From Betaproteobacteria bacterium (lineage in GTDB: Bacteria > Pseudomonadota > Gammaproteobacteria > Burkholderiales > Casimicrobiaceae), in the NCBI GenBank assembly GCA_016720425.1, contig JADKKQ010000003.1, positions 310,001 to 374,000 on the forward strand: a DNA stretch of 64,000 nucleotides. Reading direction: 5' to 3'. The notes under the pieces are model-generated. The model was not told the origin of the DNA, did not search any database, and worked only from the letters and a program-made list of their open reading frames with translations. The translations under genes were made by a program, and so were the position numbers. Each line of letters opens with the position of its first letter. Within the stretch, counting starts at the first letter, position 1. Positions 8,640 through 16,053 of the stretch are shown one piece after another.

Positions 8640-9133
8640 GCTCGTGCCCCCCGTGTTCGATGCGAAGCCTGGCGCCGGCCCGGCGGGCGCGGCATCCGCT
8701 GCGCGCCGGCGGCGCGGACGACCTGCCGCCACCGCAATCGTCAGGTTACGTCGCCGGACCCGCGCTGCCCGCCGGCGCATTGCGCACCGGCATTGCCGAA
8801 TATTCGCGCCACGCAGCGGCAGGACGCCGCCGCGCAAGCGGCGCTTCGCGCCCTGGCCGGAGCTCGGGCGCGGTCGCCACGGCCGATCGCGCACGCTCGG
8901 GTCGAGGCCACGCTGGCGCGTCCATTGCTTGCCCGTGAACTTGCAATTCCCAACTGCGGTCTCAGATGGGTCTACGGCCAGCCAGAGGACCAAAAAAACG
9001 CACACAGGACATCATGTCGATGTCATAATTGGATGCGAAAATGGCGGTCAGGTCAAGCCACACCGTTGGCGAAATGCCGTTCCCGGCGGCCGCCGCGTTC
9101 GTCCACCCGACCCAACTGTCCAGGAGATCCCGG
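8640..9133. other. Intergenic region, 494 bases, no convincing gene
   Basis: Most of this stretch is GC-rich without a credible start. The open frame extending the DUF692 gene upstream is arginine/alanine-rich with no family resemblance. The last 150 bases turn AT-rich and hold the putative promoter described at 9008-9029. I looked for a short cysteine-containing peptide that could be a DUF692 substrate and found none with a ribosome site. Confidence 0.6.
9008..9029 (+). promoter_or_regulatory. Putative promoter with GACAT-C-ATGTC dyad
   Basis: A GACATCATGTC inverted repeat (9008-9018) is followed by a further GATGTC and a CATAAT -10-like box (9024-9029) in an AT-rich island about 105 bases before the TTG-started gene at 9134. 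Confidence 0.35.
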
Positions 9134-9592
9134 TTGAAAAAGCACACCCGGCGCAATCCCCCTCCCGTCCCCGTTGTCGACGGTGCACCCATGCTCGAAA
9201 TCGAGGCGCGCGATGGCGCCACGCTGCCGGCGATCATCGCCGGCGCCTTCGAGCGCATCAACATCCGTCTGCGCGCACGCATGCTTGGCCGGCTGCTGGC
9301 GTCGGTGGGCCCTCTGGCGCTGACGGTGGTGGGCGGCGGCGCGTTCGCCAAGTACGTGGCGCAGGCCCGCTGGCCCGAGATCCCGGTCTCGTTCGAGGAC
9401 GCGGCGCGCGCCAGCTCGTCGCAGGTGCACGAGCTGGTCCGCTACGTGCAGCAGAGCAATCCGCAGCTCGTCGGCCAGCTGCTCGACGTCCTGGCGCGCG
9501 ACACCGCGACCATCGCGGCTCTCGGCGCGTCGGTCGCCGCGCTCACCGTGCAGCGCCTGTCCGCGGCCAAGGCGAAGCGCGAGCCCCGCTGA
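9134..9592 (+). CDS. Hypothetical protein, TTG start, one membrane segment
   Basis: Encodes 152 residues that I do not recognise. I start it at the TTG at 9134 because AGGAGA lies six bases before it and the downstream reading frame keeps strong coding bias; an earlier in-frame codon at 9029 has no ribosome site. A basic N-terminus (KKHTRRN) is followed by a mostly polar segment, one hydrophobic stretch around residues 60-75 (LLASVGPLALTVVGGGAF) and a helical tail ending in a basic AAKAKREPR. It may be an inner-membrane-associated protein. It has its own upstream promoter-like region and no operon partner. Confidence 0.65.
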   Translation: MKKHTRRNPPPVPVVDGAPMLEIEARDGATLPAIIAGAFERINIRLRARMLGRLLASVGPLALTVVGGGAFAKYVAQARWPEIPVSFEDAARASSSQVHELVRYVQQSNPQLVGQLLDVLARDTATIAALGASVAALTVQRLSAAKAKREPR

Positions 9593-9703
9593 CCGCCGGC
9601 CGCTGGCCGCACATCGCGCGCGAACGCAGGGCGAGACCCTCCCACCCGCGGCACGGCGCCAGACGGCGGTCGCCGCGATCGTCCGCGTTCGGGGCAGGCG
9701 GCG

Positions 9704-10639
9704 TCAGGCGGCCGGCGACGCCGCATCGCGCGGGTCGGTGGCGTCTCCCGGCGACGAGGGCGATCCGGGCCACATTTCATCCAGCACCTGAAGCAGCCCC
9801 TGCAGCACCGGATCGCGCGCCCGCTCGGCCCGAAACACGAACTGCAGGCGCGTCGCCAGTCGCGCGTCCGGCCAGAGGCACACCTCCCCGGCGGCTTCGG
9901 CCGCGATCGCCAGGTCCTCGCGCATCAGCGCGACGCCGAGCCCGCCGACCACCAGCGCGCTGATCACCACGTCGTTGTCGGCCTCGATGCGCTTGGTCGG
10001 CGCAAGGCCGCGGGAACGGAACCACTCGGTGGCGAGCGCGTGGTGGGTGCTGATCGCCGGCGCCATCACCCACGGCAAGGCCACGATCTCCGACCAGCCG
10101 GCGCCCTCGACCTCGGTCCGCCAGGCGGCCGGCGCCGCGATCCGGTAGGCGATCTCGCGCAACGTGCGCGAGCCCACGGCCGCGTGCACCAGGTCGCCAT
10201 AATAGAAACTCGCGTCCAGCGTGCCGTCGCGGACCTTCTCGAAGGCGGCGCCGGAAACCTCGTGCTGGAGCTCGATTTCCAGCCCCGGAAAGCGGGACAC
10301 GGCGAGGCGGAGGAACTCCGCCACGCGAATGAATTCGGGATCCGCCAGCGTCCCGACGCGAACCAGCCCGCCGACTTCGCCCCGGATCAGCCGGGCCGCG
10401 CTCTTCAGCGTGCGGGCGGCGCCGACGACGCGCTCCGCCTCGGGCAGAAGGCGCCGTCCCGCGGCAGTCAGCGTCATGCCGCTCGACGTGCGGTCGAACA
10501 GCGCCAGTCCCAGTTCGTCCTCGAGCGCCTTGATCTGCGCGCTCAGCGCGGGCTGGCTGAGATGAAGTCTCTCCGACGCGCGGGTGAGATGACCCAGTTC
10601 GGCGACAACGGCAAAGCTTCGCAGCTGATAGAGTTCCAT
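9704..10639 (-). CDS. LysR-family transcriptional regulator
   Basis: A 311-residue LTTR. Residues 1-60 hold the winged HTH (MELYQLRSFAVVAELGHLTRASERLHLSQPALSAQ type), followed by a linker helix and a periplasmic-binding-protein-like effector domain (VRVGTLADPEFIRVAEFLR and onward). The ATG at 10639 lies about 34 bases after a perfect TATAAT on the minus strand. One of two related dyads overlaps its likely -35, which suggests autoregulation. The regulon is unknown: the divergent side holds only a small uncertain ORF. Confidence 0.92.
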   Translation of the reverse strand: MELYQLRSFAVVAELGHLTRASERLHLSQPALSAQIKALEDELGLALFDRTSSGMTLTAAGRRLLPEAERVVGAARTLKSAARLIRGEVGGLVRVGTLADPEFIRVAEFLRLAVSRFPGLEIELQHEVSGAAFEKVRDGTLDASFYYGDLVHAAVGSRTLREIAYRIAAPAAWRTEVEGAGWSEIVALPWVMAPAISTHHALATEWFRSRGLAPTKRIEADNDVVISALVVGGLGVALMREDLAIAAEAAGEVCLWPDARLATRLQFVFRAERARDPVLQGLLQVLDEMWPGSPSSPGDATDPRDAASPAA

Positions 10640-10672
10640 CGGTCCTCAGGACGCTCTTGCCTCCTGACCCTG

Positions 10673-10678
10673 ATTATA
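10673..10678 (-). promoter_or_regulatory. -10 box of the lysR-type gene
   Basis: A perfect TATAAT on the minus strand, 34 bases from the start codon. The best -35 (TTGGTG, 10697-10702) is 18 bases upstream and lies inside the dyad at 10687-10702. Confidence 0.6.
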
Positions 10679-10686
10679 CGCGACTA

Positions 10687-10702
10687 TTGTGCATTGCACC
10701 AA
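10687..10702. promoter_or_regulatory. Candidate LTTR operator 1
   Basis: TTGTGCATTGCACCAA is an imperfect palindrome centred on GTGCA-T-TGCAC, and it overlaps the -35 of the lysR-type gene. It is closely similar to the dyad at 10784-10800. Confidence 0.45.
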
Positions 10703-10783
10703 TTCGAAACCTCGGATCACCCTGAACAATGATGCTGATAAGAAACGGTGATTGGATTGTTCAAAGTGGAGGTCGTACATTCA

Positions 10784-10800
10784 TTTGTGCTTAGCACAAA
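10784..10800. promoter_or_regulatory. Candidate LTTR operator 2 (perfect 8+8 palindrome)
   Basis: TTTGTGCTTAGCACAAA has 8-base arms around one central base. It shares the TTGTGC...GCAC-AA arms with the dyad 97 bases away, suggesting two sites for one regulator in the divergent region. Confidence 0.5.
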
Positions 10801-10948
10801 CTGGTTCGGTCGCCGGGCGCGACCCGCGACGCGCAGATCGACCGACGACCTGCCTTGTGGCCTGGAAATTGCAACGCGAACACCGGGAACGCTCCCGCGT
10901 CCCGAGCATGACCCCACGACGAACCAGGCAACCGCTGTTCCCCATCCC

Positions 10949-11197
10949 ATGAAAAATCCCGTCGCCCACGATTCCTCGCCCATCGTCATCCGCTCCGGCG
11001 CCTCGGATTTCGCCGATCCGAAGCGGGACGAGGCGCGCGACCAGGCGCCTCGGGCGGAGCTGCCGCACCCGGGCACGCCGGGCGCTGCCGCGCGGTGGTG
11101 GGACTCCCATCCTGCGGAACTCCCGCAATCGACCATCCTCTGGAACGACGAAGCCCAAGGCGACACGCTCTGCGAAGACGCCGCGAACGAGGGCTAG
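10949..11197 (+). CDS. Small hypothetical protein (82 aa), uncertain
   Basis: An 82-residue acidic, aspartate/glutamate/proline-rich reading frame (ending LCEDAANEG) divergent from the lysR-type gene and downstream of the two dyads. It holds a tryptophan pair and no membrane segment. There is no clear ribosome site before the ATG at 10949, and the same frame is open further upstream. Position and loss of alternative long frames make it plausible, not certain. If real, it is the natural target of the neighbouring regulator. Confidence 0.35.
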   Translation: MKNPVAHDSSPIVIRSGASDFADPKRDEARDQAPRAELPHPGTPGAAARWWDSHPAELPQSTILWNDEAQGDTLCEDAANEG

Positions 11198-11233
11198 CAG
11201 CCTCCCCGGCAGCGTTGCCCGGCCCGCCGCCGT

Positions 11234-12184
11234 TCAGCGCGGCGACGCGCCGCCGGCGGCGAAATAGCTGCGGCTGTCGGCCATGAAATGCGGCCCGGCG
11301 TCGGAGCGCACCGCCGTGCCCACGCCGTCCGCCGTCAGCACCTCGAGCAGCAGGGCGCTGGGCACGCCGCCGTCGATGATGTGCACCGAGCGCACTCCCT
11401 CGCGCACCGCCTGCAGCGCCGCCGTCAGCCGCGGCTGCATGCCGCCGTGCACGGTGCCGTCGGCCAGCAGGCTCTCGGCGTCGGTGGCGGTGAGGACGTA
11501 GGCCAGCTTGCCGTCGCGTCCCTGCACGCCGGGCACGTTGGTCATCATCACCAGCTTCTCGGCGTGGAGCGCGCGCGCCAGGCGCCCGGCCACGATGTCC
11601 GAGTTGATGTGGTAGGCGGTGCCGTCGTCCCCGACGCCGATGGGCATGATCACCGGAATGAACCCCCGCGACAGCAGCAGGTGGATGAGGTCGACGTCGA
11701 TTCGCTCGACGTCGCCGACGAGCCCGAGATCGACCGGTGGCGTGCCGGGGCCCGCCCCAAGCGCCGCCATCCGCCGCGCGTGGATGAACCGCCCGTCCTG
11801 GCCGTTGAGCCCGATCGCGCGTCCGCCGTGCCGGTTCACCAGGCCGACGAGTTCCTGGTTGAGTTCGTCCAGAACCATCTCGACCACGTTCATCGTCGCC
11901 TCGTCGGTGATCCTGAGGTCGCGATGGCGGCGGACGGGCAGGTGCATCTGCTCCAGCAGCTGATCGATGCGCCAGCCGCCACCGTGCACGACGATGGGGT
12001 TCATCCCGACCAGGCGCAGCAGCGCGACGTCCCGGGCGAAGCCTTCCTTGAGCGCGGGATCCGCCATCGCCCCCCCGCCCAGGCGGACGACCAGCGTCGT
12101 GGCGTGGTAGGCGCGGATGAACGGCAGCGCTTCGGCCAGGATTCGCGCCTTCTGCGCAGCGGGAACCGACGACGGGATGGGCAT
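11234..12184 (-). CDS. Divergent acetylglutamate kinase-like protein (ArgB fold)
   Basis: A 316-residue amino-acid-kinase-fold protein clearly related to N-acetylglutamate kinase: VVHGGG nucleotide/substrate loop, LRITDEATMNVVEMVLDELNQE, IGVGDDGTAYHINSD, and MTNVPGV. Yet positions that are lysine in ArgB are arginine: IIKLGG of E. coli (K8) reads VVRLGGGAM, and the GMIVKVNAAL lysine (K217) reads GMQPRLTAAL. These two lysines act in phosphoryl transfer. The ASP/ASN residues (HINSD) are kept. It may be a paralogue with altered activity rather than the arginine-pathway enzyme. No arg genes are adjacent. The start at 12184 gives normal family length. Confidence 0.75.
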   Translation of the reverse strand: MPIPSSVPAAQKARILAEALPFIRAYHATTLVVRLGGGAMADPALKEGFARDVALLRLVGMNPIVVHGGGWRIDQLLEQMHLPVRRHRDLRITDEATMNVVEMVLDELNQELVGLVNRHGGRAIGLNGQDGRFIHARRMAALGAGPGTPPVDLGLVGDVERIDVDLIHLLLSRGFIPVIMPIGVGDDGTAYHINSDIVAGRLARALHAEKLVMMTNVPGVQGRDGKLAYVLTATDAESLLADGTVHGGMQPRLTAALQAVREGVRSVHIIDGGVPSALLLEVLTADGVGTAVRSDAGPHFMADSRSYFAAGGASPR

Positions 12185-12557
12185 GGGGACGAGGGATGGA
12201 AAATTGATCGGAGCGGCGGACGAGGCGGCGCCGACGCTGACGACAGCATAGCGTCGATGCGGCGCACGGTCACCTGCCCGCCCCTTCCAGCGGGCGCCCG
12301 AACCCTCGGCTGGCCCCCGATCCGATGAAATGCGACATTGCGTCGCAGTTCGGCACTGTTTTGTGGCGCTTTTCCTCTGCCGAGTGTTGCATAAAACACA
12401 AACTCCGCAACCGATCTTGACGCAACGCAGCGTCGATCGTCGCGCAGCGGGGGATAATACGCCGGCATCGTTCGTGACCGTCGCAGCGCAAGAGCCTGCG
12501 GCGTGAATCCGCCCGCGCCTTCCACGAGATCGCGTGCCGGCGACTGGAGAGGAATGA
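12185..12557. other. Divergent intergenic region, 373 bases
   Basis: Separates the ArgB-like gene from the repeat membrane protein. It contains an AT-richer patch (12360-12410) with TTGCATAAAACACAAA and a GATAAT at 12453-12458 that could be the -10 for the rightward gene, 100 bases from its start. I see no gene in it. Confidence 0.5.
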
Positions 12558-12905
12558 ATGAAGGTATTGCTGGCAATATTGGCGCTGATGGCGATCGTCC
12601 GTCCGGAGCATTTCGTCCCCGTCGTGCTGACGGGTGCGGTCGTTTTGGGCCTGCTGATCCTGATCGGCAAGGCGTTCAAGCGGTTCGAGGATGGCGCGCA
12701 GACCGCCGCCAAGATCCTGCTGGCCGCGTTGGCGGTGGTGGCCATCGTCCGGCCGGAGCACTTCGTCCCGGTCGTGCTGGCCGGCGCGGTCGCGGTCGGG
12801 TTGCTGGTCCTGATCGGTCTTTCGGTCCGCCTGTTCAAGGGCGCGGGCAGGTTCCGGCCGGCGCTGCCGCCGACCGATCCGCAGCGGCACACCGGTTCCG
12901 ATTGA
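12558..12905 (+). CDS. Small membrane protein with 50-residue tandem duplication
   Basis: A 115-residue protein I do not recognise. Residues 4-37 and 54-87 are copies of one unit in an exact 50-residue period, with 27 of 34 positions identical, including the invariant core IVRPEHFVPVVL. Each unit is a short hydrophobic stretch, the polar RPEHF knuckle, then an 18-residue hydrophobic helix. The copies are joined by a charged linker (KAFKRFEDGAQTAAK), and a polar tail follows. A strong GAGAGGA ribosome site precedes the ATG. A terminator-like hairpin with T8 lies about 105 bases downstream. Function unknown; an inner-membrane protein is inferred. Confidence 0.85.
   Translation: MKVLLAILALMAIVRPEHFVPVVLTGAVVLGLLILIGKAFKRFEDGAQTAAKILLAALAVVAIVRPEHFVPVVLAGAVAVGLLVLIGLSVRLFKGAGRFRPALPPTDPQRHTGSD
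12572..12823 (+). repeat. Intragenic tandem duplication, 150-bp period
   Basis: The DNA encoding GCGATCGTCCGTCCGGAGCA at about 12591 recurs, with third-position changes, exactly 150 bases later at 12741. Many differences between copies are synonymous, so the duplication is old and both copies are under selection. Confidence 0.8.
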
Positions 12906-13010
12906 GCGCGGTCGTGAACCGCCGCTGGGCGCGCTGGCGCGTGCCGCCGCGTCCCGTCACGCCCGGCAGCGGCGGCCCGGCGACGTGCCGCCGCCCGGAA
13001 ATCCGCATCG

Positions 13011-13038
13011 GAGCGAGCCTCGGCCCGCTCTTTTTTTT
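13011..13038 (+). terminator. Rho-independent terminator or leader attenuator
   Basis: GAGCGAG-CCTCGG-CCCGCTC pairs as a stem with one mismatch and is followed at once by eight T. It lies 105 bases after the repeat membrane protein and 96 bases before the nucleobase permease start, so it can terminate the former or attenuate the latter. Confidence 0.6.
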
Positions 13039-13133
13039 GTCCGTGCGCCAGGCCCGTTGCGGCGCGGCGCGCGACGACGATTTATCCTGACCGCCTCGTC
13101 CCCCGACGGGTGCAACCGCTGAGGAGCGCACCG

Positions 13134-14408
13134 ATGTCCGACTCTTACTTCCCCGCCTGGCAGGTCCGCACCGAGGGTGTGATCGCGCCCGACGAACGCC
13201 TGCCGTGGCCGCAGACGCTGGCGATGGGCGTCCAGCACGTGGTCGCGATGTTCGGCGCGACGGTCCTGGCGCCGCTGCTGATGGGCTTCGACCCCAACGT
13301 CGCCATCCTGATGTCGGGCATCGGCACGCTGCTCTTCTTCGTACTCGTCGGCGGGCGCGTGCCGAGTTACCTCGGTTCGAGCTTCGCGTTCATCGGCGTC
13401 GTCATCGCCGCCAGCGGGTATGCAGGTCAGGGCCCGAACGCCAGCATCGGCGTCGCGCTGGGCGGCATCATCGCCGCCGGCGCCCTCTACACGGCGATCG
13501 GCCTCGTCGTGATGGCCGCGGGCACCGCGTGGATCGAGCGCCTGATGCCGCCGGTGGTCACCGGCGCCGTCGTCGCGGTGATCGGCCTCAACCTCGCGCC
13601 GATCGCCGTCAAGGGTGCGACTGCCACGAGCTTCGACGCCTGGATGGCGCTGGTCACCATTCTGTGCGTCGGCGGCGTCGCGGTCTTCACCCGCGGCATG
13701 CTGCAGCGGCTGCTGATCCTGGTCGGCCTGCTGGTCGCCTATCTCATCTACATGCTGCTCGCCAACGGCATGGGGCTCGGCAAGCCCATCGCGTTCGGCG
13801 GCGTCCTGGGCGCGGCGTGGTTCGGGCTGCCCCGCTTCGCCGCGCCGGTGTTCCGCGCCGACGCGATGATGCTGATCGCCCCGGTCGCCATCATCCTCGT
13901 CGCCGAGAACCTGGGCCACATCAAGGCGGTCAGCGCCATGACGCATCGCGACCTCGACCGCTACATGGGGCGCGCGTTCGTCGGCGACGGCGTGGCGACG
14001 ATGCTGGCCGGCAGCGCCGGCGGCACCGGCGTCACCACCTACGCCGAGAACATCGGCGTGATGGCCGTCACCAAGATCTACTCGACCGTCGTGTTCGTCG
14101 TCGCCGCGCTGATCGCCATCCTGCTCGGCTTCTCGCCCAAGTTCGGCGCGCTGATCCAGACCATCCCCGGCCCGGTGCTGGGCGGGGTGTCGATCGTGGT
14201 CTTCGGGCTGATCGCCGTCGCCGGCGCGCGGATCTGGGTCGAGAACGGCGTCGACTTCGGCGACAACCGCAATCTGATCGTCGCCGCCGTCACGCTGGTG
14301 CTGGGGGCCGGCGACTTCACGCTCAAGCTCGGCAACTTCACGCTCGGCGGGATCGGCACCGCGACCTTCGGCGCACTGATTCTCTACGCGCTGCTGCGCG
14401 GCAAGTGA
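13134..14408 (+). CDS. NCS2-family nucleobase:cation symporter (UraA-like)
   Basis: A 424-residue inner-membrane permease with about 12-14 hydrophobic segments of the uracil/xanthine permease family. The N-terminus (LPWPQTLAMGVQHVVAMFGATVLAPLLMGFDP) is typical of UraA-like members, as are ILVAENLGHIKAV and GGTGVTTYAENIGVMAVT, which contain the glutamates that bind the pyrimidine and proton. It most likely imports uracil. A GAGGAG ribosome site precedes the ATG. A hairpin with T8 upstream at 13011 could act in pyrimidine-responsive attenuation. Confidence 0.92.
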   Translation: MSDSYFPAWQVRTEGVIAPDERLPWPQTLAMGVQHVVAMFGATVLAPLLMGFDPNVAILMSGIGTLLFFVLVGGRVPSYLGSSFAFIGVVIAASGYAGQGPNASIGVALGGIIAAGALYTAIGLVVMAAGTAWIERLMPPVVTGAVVAVIGLNLAPIAVKGATATSFDAWMALVTILCVGGVAVFTRGMLQRLLILVGLLVAYLIYMLLANGMGLGKPIAFGGVLGAAWFGLPRFAAPVFRADAMMLIAPVAIILVAENLGHIKAVSAMTHRDLDRYMGRAFVGDGVATMLAGSAGGTGVTTYAENIGVMAVTKIYSTVVFVVAALIAILLGFSPKFGALIQTIPGPVLGGVSIVVFGLIAVAGARIWVENGVDFGDNRNLIVAAVTLVLGAGDFTLKLGNFTLGGIGTATFGALILYALLRGK

Positions 14409-14413
14409 CGCGG

Positions 14414-14435
14414 CGCGCGCCGGGCTCACTCGTCG
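14414..14435 (+). repeat. 22-bp direct repeat, copy 1
   Basis: Twenty-two bases beginning CGCGCGCCGGGCTCACTC are repeated exactly at 14522-14543. This copy follows the nucleobase permease stop; the other spans the stop codon of the acyltransferase gene. Confidence 0.7.
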
Positions 14436-14521
14436 CCCTCCGCACCCTCGGGGCAAACCGCACCACCGCGGCGTCAGCCGACCTCGGTCGCCCGGCGGCG
14501 GGCCCTCCCGGGCCTTCGCTT

Positions 14522-14543
14522 CGCGCGCCGGGCTCACTCGTCG
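14522..14543 (+). repeat. 22-bp direct repeat, copy 2
   Basis: Exact second copy of the repeat at 14414, starting 108 bases later. Its second half encodes the last residues of the acyltransferase on the minus strand. Confidence 0.7.
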
Positions 14544-15391
14544 GCCGGCCGCGGATATTTCCAGCGCTTCTGCAGCCACAGCCAGTCGGCGGGGGCTTCG
14601 CGCACGGCCGCTTCGAGCCGCCGAGCGAAACTCTCCATGATCGGCAGGCCGGCGGGGTCGTCGAACGGCGGCGCCGCCAGCGTGACGAAGCGCACCGAAT
14701 AGTAGCCGCGGCGCAGCCGGCGCATGGCGACGAAGAGCACCGGCGACTCGAGGAAGCGCGCGATCTTCTCGGCGCCGACGAAGAACGCCGTGTCGCGATT
14801 GAGCATCCGCGTCCAGTACTTACGGTCCTCGGGTCGCGGCGTCTGGTCGGCGATCAGCGCGTAGCCGCGCAGCTGCCCCGACCGGTTCATCAGCTCGAAC
14901 ACGAAGTCGCCCTGCGGGATCGGGCTGCCGCCGAAGCGCGAGCGGGTCTCGCGCAGGAAGCGGTCGAGCCCCGCCAGCCGCTGCGGCTGGTAGACCGCGT
15001 CGATGGGGAAGCCGAAGGTGACGCCGCCGGAGAGCAGCAGCCACTCCCAATTGCAGTAGTGCGCGGCGAGCAGCACCACCGACTGGTCGCGCGCCGCCGC
15101 TTCGGTGATGACCTCGGGGTTCTCGAACACGACCCGGCGGCAGAGGTCGGCGGCATCGGCCCGCGCACCCCATATCATTTCAAAGAACAGGTCGGTGAAG
15201 CGGCGGCAGGTGTCGCGGCGAATCGCCTGCCGCTCCGCGACGCTGCGCTCGGGAAAGGACAGGGCCAGGTCGTGGTCGATCTGTTCGCGCCGCCAGCGCA
15301 ACAGGTCGAACGCGACGAAGGACAGGACCGCACTGAAGGCGTAGAGAAGCGGCAGCGGCATGCCCGCCAGCCGGCGCAGCAGGAAGTGCAT
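14534..15391 (-). CDS. Lysophospholipid/lipid A acyltransferase, LpxL (HtrB) family
   Basis: A 285-residue protein with an N-terminal membrane anchor (residues 8-30) and the catalytic HX4E motif H111-YCNW-E116 of the lipid A late acyltransferase family. Later family segments include ADQTPRPEDRKYWTRMLNRDTAFFVGAEKIAR and a C-terminal WLWLQKRWK, the classical LpxL-type ending. It should transfer an acyl chain from ACP to a lipid A precursor or related glycolipid at the inner membrane. The ATG at 15391 gives the usual length. It is convergent with the permease gene. Confidence 0.88.
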   Translation of the reverse strand: MHFLLRRLAGMPLPLLYAFSAVLSFVAFDLLRWRREQIDHDLALSFPERSVAERQAIRRDTCRRFTDLFFEMIWGARADAADLCRRVVFENPEVITEAAARDQSVVLLAAHYCNWEWLLLSGGVTFGFPIDAVYQPQRLAGLDRFLRETRSRFGGSPIPQGDFVFELMNRSGQLRGYALIADQTPRPEDRKYWTRMLNRDTAFFVGAEKIARFLESPVLFVAMRRLRRGYYSVRFVTLAAPPFDDPAGLPIMESFARRLEAAVREAPADWLWLQKRWKYPRPADE

Positions 15392-15535
15392 CGTGGGCCA
15401 AGGGTAGCAGAGGATGGGCGCTCCCGGGCAAAGCCGGCCGCGATGGCGGCGATGCGTCGCGGCACCGGGTCCCGCGACGCGGGAGGCGCACCGGCACCGG
15501 TCGACGACGGATTTGCGTAGACTTGCCCATCGCCC

Positions 15536-15928
15536 ATGAGACTCGACGACGCCATCCGCCGGCGCGGCTTCCGCCGCTGGTACGAGCAGCAGCTGATCGA
15601 CGGCCACCTGTGGCTGGTCACGGGCTTCCTCGCGCTGATCATGATGCTGATCGCGCTCGAGGTGATTCCCTTTCGCGATTCGGTCGCCGGCCTCTTCCTG
15701 CTGACGCTGATCGCGATCGTCGGCGGCGGGCTCTGCGTGCTGGCCTGGCGGCGCTTCACGCTGCTGCTGTTCCGCGCCGAGCACCTCGCCGAACGCGCGG
15801 TGTGCCCCGAGTGCGGCACGTACGCGCGATTCACCATCGAACAGGCCACCGAGGTCGCCGACGCGGTCGGCGGCTGGCGACTGGCGTTGCGCTGCCGCGA
15901 GTGCGCCTGCCGGTGGACGATGGAATGA
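15536..15928 (+). CDS. Hypothetical membrane protein with zinc-ribbon-like cysteines
   Basis: A 130-residue protein with two adjacent hydrophobic helices (about residues 24-42 and 50-68) followed by a cytosolic tail. The tail carries CPEC and CREC pairs about 30 residues apart, as in a zinc ribbon. I cannot assign a known family. It is divergent from the acyltransferase, 144 bases away, and precedes the SDR gene by 125 bases. The ATG at 15536 is the first in frame. Confidence 0.75.
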   Translation: MRLDDAIRRRGFRRWYEQQLIDGHLWLVTGFLALIMMLIALEVIPFRDSVAGLFLLTLIAIVGGGLCVLAWRRFTLLLFRAEHLAERAVCPECGTYARFTIEQATEVADAVGGWRLALRCRECACRWTME

Positions 15929-16053
15929 CGCGGACGGGTTTGCACCGCGTCCCATCGCCGGAGGAGAATGCGCATTGACCGGGGATGGGCGCGGCGGCCC
16001 CGCGATCGACGACGCGCACCCCGGAAGCAGCCAACCCACGGAGAAGAACGCAA

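Noticed and set aside
7713..9133. Copper/iron RiPP (bufferin or methanobactin-like) cluster around DUF692
   Set aside because: No cysteine-containing precursor and no RRE or transporter gene are adjacent; the co-directional neighbour is a mutarotase.
11234..12184. Assigning this as the biosynthetic argB without comment
   Set aside because: Key lysines are replaced by arginine and no arginine-pathway gene is nearby, so the gene symbol is withheld.
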